Part shown: piece by piece, positions 5,903 to 12,777 of the stretch
Numbering within the stretch: position 1 is the stretch's first letter
Layout: every line of letters starts with the position of its first letter
NCBI GenBank assembly: GCA_946479075.1
Contig: CAMLDT010000064.1
Coordinates: forward strand, 1-16,263
Reading direction: 5' to 3'
Length of the DNA stretch: 16,263 nucleotides
Source of the DNA: an uncultured Polaromonas sp.
GTDB lineage: Bacteria; Pseudomonadota; Gammaproteobacteria; Burkholderiales; Burkholderiaceae
Made by a program: the position numbers and the translations under genes
Notes under the pieces: model-generated
Told to the model about the DNA's origin: nothing
The model's input: only the letters and a program-made list of their open reading frames with translations
Databases searched by the model: none

Positions 5903-7810
5903 TCAGGCCGGCATCGGCAGCACCAGCCGCACCAGGCAGCCGGTAGCGGGCGGCGGGCGGTTGCCCACTTCCAGCCGCGCCCCGATCTGGCTGGCGCGGT
6001 AGCCCATGTTTTTCAGGCCGCGCGCGCCGCTGCGTGCGGCTTCGCCCGACAAGCCTGCGCCGTCGTCGGTCAACTCGATGTGCAGGGCTTTTTCCCCATC
6101 GGCCCCCGGGTGAACGCCAGCACGCAGCACCATGCGTTCGGCGCGCGAATGCTTGACGACATTGGTGGTGGCTTCCTGCAGGATGCGCATGACGTGGAGC
6201 GCGGCCTCATTGCCGAGGGTCACCGCTTCGAGCGAATCGTCCATCTGCCATTCGAGCTGGACGCCGGCGGCCGCCAGGCGTGCATCCCAGCGGTTGCGCC
6301 AGGCGGCCAGCGCGGCGGGCAGGTAGTGGCTGGTGTCGGTGCTGTCCATCAGCAGGCGCAGCTCGTCCAGGCCGTCCTGCAGCGATTGCGCGAGCTGCTC
6401 GCGGCTCAGCGCGCCGCGCTCGACACCACGCAGTGCCGTCATCAGCTGCGCGCCCAGGCCGTCGTGCATCTCGCGCAGCAGGCGTTCGCGCTCCTGGGCG
6501 CGTGCCGCTTCACGCGCGCCGGAGATCTCGGTGTTGCGCAGCCGGGTGTAGCTGGCCTCCAGCTCGCCCGACTTGGCGGCCACGCGCCGCTCCAGCTCCT
6601 CGTTGCTGCGTTCGGCGCGGGTCAGCGTCATCACGACGTATTCGCCGGACAACAGGGCATAACCGACCAGCACCGCCACAAAACCCCAGAACACATAAGC
6701 GTTGGAGGTCGGCGGCAGGGTGCCGCTGACCACCAGCAGGTCGTGGACCACACAGCTCACCAGCACGACCAGACAGGCCATCAGGGCAATCACGTGGCGC
6801 CTGGCCACCAGGCGGCGGCGGCGCCAGATCTCCACGCCGAGCCAGCACACCATGCCGGTGCCGGCCACCTGCGCGACGCTTCGCGCAATGATGGCGCCGT
6901 CCCCGGCCAGTTCTGCCGCGCCAAACCCCCCCAGCGCCAGCAGTGTGACGCCGGCCAGCACCGACATGTACATCCGCTTGCTGAAGTGCAGCAGATGCAG
7001 CACCGCCGCAGCAATCGTTGCTGCGGCCAGCAGGGCGTTAACGGCGTTGAGCTGTTCATAGATCAGCGGCCGGCCCGGGACGGTGTTGTCGTAATAAATC
7101 AGGCCGCGCACGCCCCATAGCGCGCAGGCTGCGGCCATCCACAGCAAATTGAGGTCACTGCGCCGCGGCAGCCACAGCAAAAATGCCATCAACCCCAGCA
7201 CCAGCACCACGCCCGAGGCGGCATCGGCATAACCGACGACCTCGCGCACGGCATCGGTGTGTTGCGGCAGCAGGGCATGCGTGGGACCAAGGGCGAGCTG
7301 CACCAGGCCGGTGGCGATGTAGGGCAGGGTCTGCAATTCGATGGAGACCCGGGTGGCGCCCGCCGGCAGCGCAAACAGCGCCGGAATGCGGCCGTTGTAG
7401 GTGCTCTCCGCCGCGGGATCTTCCGCCGGCTTGCCCGGTCCGGTCCGGGCGCGCTGGTTGGCGCTGAGCAGGGGCAAGGCTTGCCCGGCGACCTTCACCC
7501 GGTAAGGCGCGCCTGCGCGAAAAATCCACAGGGCTGCCGCCGGGACGTCGGCGCAGGCGCTGACATCAATCTCGTAATGGATATGCAGCTGCTCGCTGCG
7601 CAGGGCCAGCGGCAGGTGATCGGGCACGGCCACCGTTTGGGGGGCCGCCGCCGCGGGGCTGCCATCGGCCGGCAGCACACTGCGCTGCGCCTCGGCCACC
7701 GCCTGCGTGCCGGTGCAGGCCGGCGCTGCGGCAAAAGCGCTGCCGGCCGCCAGCCATGCACAGGCGAGGCCCGCGAGCAGCGCTGAACAGCGGCGAGCGG
7801 CCAGCGCCAC
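5903..7810 (-). CDS. Membrane sensor histidine kinase (7TM, HisKA_3 type)
   Basis: This 635-residue sensor kinase starts with a signal-like segment (1-27) and a periplasmic sensor domain of about 160 residues. About seven membrane helices follow between residues 194 and 395, then a coiled linker (396-440) and the kinase core. The phosphoacceptor is His449 in REMHDGLG, typical of NarX/DesK-type kinases that pair with NarL-type regulators. The ATPase has the N-box Asn550 (QEATTNVVKHS), DDGAG (582-586) and a GLKNM lid segment. The layout resembles 7TMR-DISM kinases; the signal is unknown. The start is GTG at 7808-7810, only 3 bases after the stop of the upstream dehydrogenase gene, so translation is probably coupled. 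It converges on the response-regulator gene, an uncommon arrangement for a cognate pair. Confidence 0.92.
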   Translation of the reverse strand: MALAARRCSALLAGLACAWLAAGSAFAAAPACTGTQAVAEAQRSVLPADGSPAAAAPQTVAVPDHLPLALRSEQLHIHYEIDVSACADVPAAALWIFRAGAPYRVKVAGQALPLLSANQRARTGPGKPAEDPAAESTYNGRIPALFALPAGATRVSIELQTLPYIATGLVQLALGPTHALLPQHTDAVREVVGYADAASGVVLVLGLMAFLLWLPRRSDLNLLWMAAACALWGVRGLIYYDNTVPGRPLIYEQLNAVNALLAAATIAAAVLHLLHFSKRMYMSVLAGVTLLALGGFGAAELAGDGAIIARSVAQVAGTGMVCWLGVEIWRRRRLVARRHVIALMACLVVLVSCVVHDLLVVSGTLPPTSNAYVFWGFVAVLVGYALLSGEYVVMTLTRAERSNEELERRVAAKSGELEASYTRLRNTEISGAREAARAQERERLLREMHDGLGAQLMTALRGVERGALSREQLAQSLQDGLDELRLLMDSTDTSHYLPAALAAWRNRWDARLAAAGVQLEWQMDDSLEAVTLGNEAALHVMRILQEATTNVVKHSRAERMVLRAGVHPGADGEKALHIELTDDGAGLSGEAARSGARGLKNMGYRASQIGARLEVGNRPPPATGCLVRLVLPMPA

Positions 7811-7813
7811 GGC

Positions 7814-9235
7814 TTACAGCGTAAAAATCTTGCCCGGGTTCATGATGTTTTGCGGATCGAGCGCGCGTTTGATGGTGCGCATCATGGCCACCGCGCCGTC
7901 GCCGGCTTCGGTGACCAGGAAGTCCATCTTGTGCAGGCCGACGCCGTGTTCACCGGTGCAGGTGCCTTCGAGGTCCAGCGCGCGCTGCACCAGCTTGTGG
8001 TTCAGCGCCTCGGCGACTTCACGTTCCTTCGGCAAGGCCGGGTCGATCAGGTAACCGAAGTGGAAATTGCCGTCGCCGACATGGCCGACCAGGAAGTAGG
8101 GGATGCCGCTGGCATCGGCTTCGCTGACCGAATCGAGCAGGCAATCCGCCAGGCGCGAGATCGGCACGCAGGTGTCGGTGGAAATCGCCTTGCAGCCCGG
8201 CCGCGACTGGATCGCTGCGAAGTAGGCGTTGTGCCGCGCCGTCCACAGCCGCGTGCGCTCTTCCGGCGTGCTGGCCCACTCGAAGGCCTTGCCGCCAAAT
8301 TCGGAGGCAATCTCCTGCACAGTTTCGGCCTGCTCCTTGACGCCGGCGGGCGAGCCGTGAAACTCCATCAGCAGCATGGGTTCCTCGCGCAGGCCCAGCT
8401 TGCTGTGGGCGTTGACCATGCGCACGGTGTTGTGGTCGATCAGCTCGACCCGCGCAATCGGCACGCCGAGCTGGATCACCTGGATGGTGGTGCGCACGGC
8501 GGCCTCGATGCTCGGGAAAGAGCAGATGGCGGCCGAGATCGCTTCGGGGAGCGGGTAAAGCTTGACGGTGACTTCCGTGATCACGCCCAGTGTGCCTTCG
8601 CTGCCCACCATCAGGCGCGTCAGGTCGTAACCGGCCGATGATTTTTTGGCGCGGGTACCGGTGCGGATGACGCTGCCGTCAGCGGTCACCACTTCCAGCG
8701 CCAGCACGTTCTCGCGCATGGTGCCGTAACGCACGGCATTGGTGCCGCTGGCGCGCGTGGCGCTCATGCCGCCCAGGGTGGCGTCGGCGCCCGGATCGAT
8801 CGGGAAAAACAGGCCGGTGCTTTTGACTTCTTCGTTGAGCTGCTTGCGCGTCACGCCGGGTTGCACCGTGACCGTCAGGTCCTCGGCGTTGATGGACAGC
8901 ACCTTGTTCATGCGGCTCACGTCGATGCTGATGCCGCCCTGCACGGCCAGCAGATGGCCTTCGAGCGAGGTGCCCACACCAAACGGAATCACCGGCACGT
9001 TGAACTGCGCGGCCAGCTTGACGGCATCGGCCACATCCTGCGTGTTTTCGGCGAACACCACGGCGGCCGGCGGCGGCACCGCAAACGAGGATTCGTCACG
9101 GCCGTGCTGCTCGCGCACCACCAGGGCGGTGGAGCAGCGTTCGGCAAAACGCGCTTTCAGCGCATCGATCAGCGCCGACGGCGTTTCACGCTGGTGGATT
9201 TCAGGAAGCAGGTGGTGGGGCAGGGGTGCGTTCAT
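7814..9235 (-). CDS. FAD-linked D-lactate/D-2-hydroxyacid dehydrogenase
   Basis: This 473-residue flavoenzyme of the GlcD/LDHD family should oxidise a D-2-hydroxyacid such as D-lactate or glycolate and pass electrons to cytochrome or quinone. The FAD-binding domain (about 55-232) shows PVIPFGVGTSLEGH (81-94), PGADATLGGM and TRASGTNAVRYG (160-171). The C-terminal substrate and metal domain shows GHVGDGNFHF (384-393), CTGEHGVG (426-433) and NPGKIF near the end. Length is normal for the family. The frame stays open 185 codons further upstream, but the ATG at 9235 has GGAGA five bases before it and family homology starts there. The sensor kinase follows after 3 bases and an EF-hand gene lies 73 bases upstream. 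D-lactate is the best guess; no glcE or glcF is next to it. Confidence 0.9.
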   Translation of the reverse strand: MNAPLPHHLLPEIHQRETPSALIDALKARFAERCSTALVVREQHGRDESSFAVPPPAAVVFAENTQDVADAVKLAAQFNVPVIPFGVGTSLEGHLLAVQGGISIDVSRMNKVLSINAEDLTVTVQPGVTRKQLNEEVKSTGLFFPIDPGADATLGGMSATRASGTNAVRYGTMRENVLALEVVTADGSVIRTGTRAKKSSAGYDLTRLMVGSEGTLGVITEVTVKLYPLPEAISAAICSFPSIEAAVRTTIQVIQLGVPIARVELIDHNTVRMVNAHSKLGLREEPMLLMEFHGSPAGVKEQAETVQEIASEFGGKAFEWASTPEERTRLWTARHNAYFAAIQSRPGCKAISTDTCVPISRLADCLLDSVSEADASGIPYFLVGHVGDGNFHFGYLIDPALPKEREVAEALNHKLVQRALDLEGTCTGEHGVGLHKMDFLVTEAGDGAVAMMRTIKRALDPQNIMNPGKIFTL

Positions 9236-9308
9236 GGGTGTCTCCGGAGGGCAGGCGCACAGTTTACGACGTGTGCCGCATGCTGTCCCGGCGACCCGGC
9301 CCCGCGGC

Positions 9309-9626
9309 TCAGGAGTTTGCCGCCCGGCTGAACTCTTCCAGCGAGATAAAGCCGTCGCGATTGCTGTCGATGTGTGCGAAGCGTTGCGCCACGGCGGGGA
9401 AACGTTCGGCCTCCTGGGGCGTGAGTTTGCCGTCCTGGTTGTTGTCGGCGCGTTTGAAGGCGGCTTCCAGGTCTTGCGATGTGGCGCGGTTCGCCGGGAT
9501 CGCCGCGCCGGGCGCCGCCTGTGCGCGCACGGCCGCGGCAGTTCCCAGGGTGAGCAGCGCCAGCAACAGCACGCTGCGCACTTCGAAGTTGAAGAACTTG
9601 GGAATAGAATGTTTTTGAACCCGCAT
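9309..9626 (-). CDS. Secreted EF-hand calcium-binding protein
   Basis: This 105-residue exported protein carries two canonical EF-hand loops. Loop 1 is DNNQDGKLTPQE (61-72) and loop 2 is DSNRDGFISLEE (87-98). Both have Asp/Asn/Asp at positions 1, 3 and 5, Gly at 6 and Glu at 12. The N-terminus (1-35) is a positively charged, hydrophobic signal with likely cleavage after ARA, so it should act in the periplasm or outside. AAGGA lies 7 bases before the ATG at 9626, which decides the start over an in-frame ATG further upstream. The D-hydroxyacid dehydrogenase gene follows in the same direction after 73 bases. Calcium binding is well supported by motif; the partner or process is unknown. Confidence 0.88.
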   Translation of the reverse strand: MRVQKHSIPKFFNFEVRSVLLLALLTLGTAAAVRAQAAPGAAIPANRATSQDLEAAFKRADNNQDGKLTPQEAERFPAVAQRFAHIDSNRDGFISLEEFSRAANS

Positions 9627-9793
9627 GCCGTCGTCCTTGAGATGAATGAGGCGCCATTGCATCGCAGCCGCTCTGGCGCCGCCAGTACTTTTGCAGGGCG
9701 TTGCATCGCTGACATCCGGACCGAGCCGCACACATTTTCTTGCTTCACGTAACGCGGCCCGAGGGCCTCGCTGCCATCACCACGCGACACACC

Positions 9794-10360
9794 ATGGCCA
9801 ACCGACTTTCACAAATCGCCACCCGCACCGGGGACAAGGGCACGACCGGCCTGGGCGACAACACCCGGGTTTCCAAGAACAGCCTGCGTGTGCATGCCAT
9901 GGGCGATGTGGACGAACTCAACTCCCACATTGGCGTGCTGCTGTGCGAAGACATGCCGGCGGATGTGCGCGAACTGCTGGTGGAAGTGCAGCACCAGCTC
10001 TTCAACCTCGGCGGTGAGCTGTCAATCCCCGGCTTCGAGCTGCTCAAGCCGGAAGCGGTCATTCGGCTCGACGAAGCGCTGGAAACCTACAACGCAGCGC
10101 TGCCGCGCCTGGCTGAGTTCATTTTGCCCGCCGGCTCGCGCGCTGCCGCGCTGGCGCATGTCTGCCGCACCGTGGCGCGCCGCGCCGAGCGCGCGGTGGT
10201 CGCGCTGGACCAGGCCGAAACCCTGAAGGAATCACCGCGCCAGTACCTGAACCGCCTGAGCGACCTGCTGTTTGTGCTGTCGCGTGTCCTCAACCGCATG
10301 AACGGCGGCGACGACGTTTACTGGAAAAGCGAACGCATGGCCCGGGCGGCCACGGAATAA
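9794..10360 (+). CDS. pduO: Cob(I)yrinic acid a,c-diamide adenosyltransferase, PduO type
   Basis: This 188-residue PduO-type enzyme transfers the adenosyl group of ATP to cob(I)alamin to make adenosylcobalamin in the cytosol. The ATP loop TRTGDKGTTGLG (10-21) is intact. It is followed by GDVDELNSHIG (37-47), the arginine-rich active-site helix CRTVARRAERAVV (124-136) and NRLSDLLFVLSR (153-164). The ATG at 9794 places the ATP loop at the usual distance from the N-terminus; an in-frame ATG at 9740 would add 18 unrelated residues. No other cobalamin gene or obvious B12 riboswitch is nearby, so it may serve vitamin salvage or a methylmalonyl-CoA mutase elsewhere. It faces the thioesterase gene, with a repeat element between them. 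Confidence 0.93.
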   Translation: MANRLSQIATRTGDKGTTGLGDNTRVSKNSLRVHAMGDVDELNSHIGVLLCEDMPADVRELLVEVQHQLFNLGGELSIPGFELLKPEAVIRLDEALETYNAALPRLAEFILPAGSRAAALAHVCRTVARRAERAVVALDQAETLKESPRQYLNRLSDLLFVLSRVLNRMNGGDDVYWKSERMARAATE

Positions 10361-10366
10361 ATCGAA

Positions 10367-10423
10367 TCGCTATCTTATTGATAGCTGTTTGCGCCCGTCC
10401 GTAAAGGGCCAGGGGCCGATTTG
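10367..10423 (-). repeat. Intergenic repeat, copy B (inverted relative to copy A)
   Basis: The reverse complement of this block matches 320-376 over its whole length, with the same start (CAAATCGGCC), the same outer dyad region and the same 17-nt hairpin block. Here the hairpin has a perfect 6-bp stem, GCTATC around TTATT and closed by GATAGC. It fills the gap between the convergent adenosyltransferase and thioesterase genes, where a bidirectional transcript end would fit. The stem is short and there is no long T run, so I do not call it a classic terminator. Confidence 0.7.
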
Positions 10424-10430
10424 ACTCTTG

Positions 10431-10853
10431 TTATTGGGGAATCAGCATGGCCATGGTGATGCGCGACACGCAGGTCAGCTCACCGGCGTCGTTGCGCAGC
10501 TCGATGGCCCAGACCTGGGTGCTGCGGCCGATGTGCACCGGGCGTGTGATGCCGGTGACCCAGCCGCTGGTCGTGCCCTTGAGGTGATTCGCATTGATGT
10601 CCAGGCCCACGGTGCGGTGACCCTCGGGCGCAGCAAAGGCCGCGCCGCAGGAGCCCAGGGTCTCAGCCAGCACCACCGACACACCGCCGTGCAGCAGGCC
10701 ATAGGGCTGACGTGTGCGTTCATCCACCGGCACACGGGCGCGGATGAAATCGTCGCCAACCTCCAGGAACTCGATGCCCAGGTGCGTGACGGCACTGTGG
10801 GCGTTGTTCAGGGTCAGCAGTTCGACGGAGATGGGGCGTTTCCAGACAGGCAT
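10431..10853 (-). CDS. Hotdog-fold acyl-CoA thioesterase (PaaI/YdiI-like)
   Basis: This 140-residue protein is a single hotdog domain of the PaaI/MenI/YdiI type, which hydrolyses acyl- or aryl-CoA thioesters in the cytosol. The active-site helix is plain: GLLHGGVSVVLAETLGS, with His55, the HGG turn and the likely catalytic Glu64, as in E. coli YdiI. The conserved middle strand GLDINANHLKG is also present. The exact substrate cannot be read from sequence, and the neighbours give no pathway. I prefer the ATG at 10853 to an in-frame GTG 10 codons upstream because the homologous region starts there. It is divergent from the AsmA-like gene, 122 bases away. Confidence 0.87.
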   Translation of the reverse strand: MPVWKRPISVELLTLNNAHSAVTHLGIEFLEVGDDFIRARVPVDERTRQPYGLLHGGVSVVLAETLGSCGAAFAAPEGHRTVGLDINANHLKGTTSGWVTGITRPVHIGRSTQVWAIELRNDAGELTCVSRITMAMLIPQ

Positions 10854-10975
10854 GGGAGAAAATTCCAGAAGGCTTGAAAACACCCACTATAAAGAGATTG
10901 CCGCCTACAGCGCCTGCTGCATCCCGCTGGTTAGGATGACGCTGGGGCCGGGCTGGAGACAACCGAAAGACATCG

Positions 10976-12259
10976 ATGCAATCTCGAAACAAATGGAAGG
11001 TGGCCGGCGCCGTTGTGCTCGCCTTGCTGCTGGCCGGCTGGGTGGCGCTGAAGGTGCTGATTCCCAGCGATGCGGAGCTCGCGGCCCGGGCCTCGGCGGA
11101 GCTTGAAAAACAACTCGGCGTGCCGGTGGCCGTCGGTGCGTTGCACTGGCGGCTGTTGCCGGTGCCTGCCGTGGTGGTGGAAGAGGTGGCCACCCGCCAG
11201 CCCGAGCCGGTCACTGTGCGCCGCCTGACGGTTTTCCCGAGCCTGCCGGCCCTGCTCGACGGCCGGCTGCATCTCGACAGCGCCGAGCTGGACGGCGCCG
11301 TGATACCGCAACTGTCGCTGCGCGCCCTCGACAAGGGGCCGGGCGTGGCGCAGGCCAGGCCCGATGCGACTTTGCTGGCGCGCCTGGTGTTTCGTGATGT
11401 GACCTGGGTCTCGCGCCGCGGCGTGGCGCTGGTGTACGAGGGCGAGGCCGATTTCGACCCGGCCTGGCGCCCGCGGCAGGCGCAGTTGCGCCGGCCCGGC
11501 GTGCAGCCCGCAACCGATCTGATGCTGACCCGGCAGGGCCAGGAAGACCGCTGGACCACACAAATCAGGGTCGGCGGCGGCACGGCGGATGGCGAGGTTC
11601 AGCTCACCACGCGCGACAAGGGCCGGCTGCGGCTGGAAGGCATACTCAAGCCGCAAGGCGTGGAAGTGGCCAGCGCCATGGCGGCCTTCAACCGCCGCTC
11701 GGTGATCTCCGGCGAGGCCTCGGGCGACACCTCGCTGCTGGCCGACGGCGACACGATTGGTGAGCTGGCGCGCACCCTGCACACCAAAACCGTCTTCAGC
11801 ATGCGCCGTGCCACGCTGCTGCGTTTTGACCTCGACAAGGCGGTGCGCAGCCTGGGCAAGGAGCACGCCGGGCAGACGCCGCTGGACACGCTCACTGGCC
11901 AGATGGACACGCAAAACACGGCGCAGGGCATGGTGGTGACCTACACCGGCCTCAAGGCGACGTCCGGCGCGCTCACCGCCTCCGGGCAGGCGCGTGTGGC
12001 CAACCGGCAGATCGACGCCGAGCTGGCGGTTGATCTGGTCGATGGTGTGGTGGGCGTGCCGCTGAAAATCTCCGGGCCGTTTGAAGATGTCAAGGTCTCC
12101 ACGCCCGCAGGCGCAGTGGCCGGCGCGGTGGTGGGGACCGCGGTCTTGCCGGGCATAGGCACGGCCATAGGCGCGCGCATTGGTGCCACCCTGGGCAAAA
12201 TTTTCGGTTCCGAGCCGGCGCCTCCCAAAACGGCGGCGCCACGCTCAGGAAAACCCTAG
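10976..12259 (+). CDS. AsmA-like inner-membrane-anchored envelope protein
   Basis: This 427-residue protein has one N-terminal membrane helix (about 8-28) followed by a large, beta-rich periplasmic part. It fits the AsmA superfamily, long periplasmic proteins linked to lipid transport and outer-membrane assembly. Supporting features are SAELEKQLGVPVAVGALHWRLLPVPAVVVEEV near the start (40-71) and the typical closing VPLKISGPFEDVKVS (361-375). It is much shorter than full AsmA or TamB. After that comes a Gly/Ala-rich hydrophobic stretch (379-411) like a glycine zipper, which is unusual for the family. The start ATG at 10976 has only a weak ribosome binding site. The subfamily and function are uncertain. 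Confidence 0.68.
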   Translation: MQSRNKWKVAGAVVLALLLAGWVALKVLIPSDAELAARASAELEKQLGVPVAVGALHWRLLPVPAVVVEEVATRQPEPVTVRRLTVFPSLPALLDGRLHLDSAELDGAVIPQLSLRALDKGPGVAQARPDATLLARLVFRDVTWVSRRGVALVYEGEADFDPAWRPRQAQLRRPGVQPATDLMLTRQGQEDRWTTQIRVGGGTADGEVQLTTRDKGRLRLEGILKPQGVEVASAMAAFNRRSVISGEASGDTSLLADGDTIGELARTLHTKTVFSMRRATLLRFDLDKAVRSLGKEHAGQTPLDTLTGQMDTQNTAQGMVVTYTGLKATSGALTASGQARVANRQIDAELAVDLVDGVVGVPLKISGPFEDVKVSTPAGAVAGAVVGTAVLPGIGTAIGARIGATLGKIFGSEPAPPKTAAPRSGKP

Positions 12260-12283
12260 CGGCCCCGGGAAAACCTCGGGACC

Positions 12284-12302
12284 CTGCGGGACTTTCCCGC
12301 AG
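12284..12302 (+). other. Strong GC hairpin after the AsmA-like gene
   Basis: CTGCGGGA pairs perfectly with TCCCGCAG around a CTT loop, 24 bases after the stop of the AsmA-like gene. No T run follows, so this is not a standard intrinsic terminator. It may protect the 3' end of the transcript or help Rho-dependent ending. It also lies just upstream of a possible promoter for the next gene. Confidence 0.45.
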
Positions 12303-12319
12303 CGCGGTGCGGCGCGGAA

Positions 12320-12328
12320 TGCTATATT
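12320..12328 (+). promoter_or_regulatory. Possible extended -10 promoter of the coiled-coil gene
   Basis: TGCTATATT fits an extended -10 element (TGn followed by TATATT) with no recognisable -35. It would start a transcript about 65 to 70 bases before the ATG at 12402, after the hairpin at 12284-12302. Confidence 0.3.
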
Positions 12329-12401
12329 GGCCGCCGTTGAACCCCGCTGCCCTGGGGCCGGTGTCTCTTTCCTGCCCCTTCAGCTTTACCGCGTGCCCGC
12401 C

Positions 12402-12743
12402 ATGTCCCAGCCAAAGTCTTCCGATTCCTCCGCAGCCACCTCGCTTGAGCGCGCGCTCGACCAGAATGAGGCGGTCAAGGGCACGGTGGAACAATCGGCC
12501 AATGAGCTGCTGGTGATCAATACCGTGCTCAAGCAGGAGCTGCCCGAGGAAGCCAAGACCGGCGAAGTGGCCCAGGCGCTGCGCAAGACCGACGAGCTGG
12601 AAACCCAGATCCAGGAGTCGGCTGAAGACCTTGCGCAGGTCAACCAGGTGCTGGCGCAGGAAATCGGTGAGCGGGCCGACCTGGAGCGCGAGCTGGAAAA
12701 AACCCGGGCCGCCCTCGCCAAAGCCAAAGCCGGCCAGCCCTGA
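12402..12743 (+). CDS. Small coiled-coil protein with internal duplication
   Basis: This 113-residue acidic, almost fully helical protein belongs to no family I recognise. It has no signal peptide or membrane segment. After a Ser-rich start, residues 18-51 and 59-92 are two copies of one unit spaced 41 residues apart: ALxxxE...SAxxLxxxNxVLxQExxExA. Twelve of 34 aligned positions are identical and many others are conservative. It ends in a charged heptad-like helix, ERADLERELEKTRAALAKAKAG. A likely role is as an oligomerising or partner-binding helical protein, but this is only shape-based. The start ATG at 12402 is chosen because the frame upstream of it is GC-rich, not protein-like, and overlaps the AsmA-like gene. 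It converges with the permease gene, 34 bases away. Confidence 0.72.
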   Translation: MSQPKSSDSSAATSLERALDQNEAVKGTVEQSANELLVINTVLKQELPEEAKTGEVAQALRKTDELETQIQESAEDLAQVNQVLAQEIGERADLERELEKTRAALAKAKAGQP

Positions 12744-12777
12744 GCCGGCGCCGGGTCAGGCCGCCTGGCGCGGTGGC

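Noticed and set aside
5900..7120. 406-codon + frame opposite the sensor kinase
   Set aside because: Composition is His/Gln/Ala-rich without domain patterns; the - strand kinase has all catalytic boxes.
9656..9711. Direct repeat TTGCATCGC, twice 44 bases apart between the EF-hand and adenosyltransferase genes
   Set aside because: Nine bases repeated once in a 167-base GC-rich gap is close to what chance allows, and no promoter element lies beside it.
9236..9790. N-terminal extension of the dehydrogenase frame up to 9790
   Set aside because: The extra 185 residues are not protein-like, overlap the EF-hand gene, and the ATG at 9235 has a good ribosome binding site.
9627..9793. Search for a cobalamin riboswitch before the adenosyltransferase gene
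   Set aside because: The gap is short and shows no B12-box-like sequence that I can recognise.
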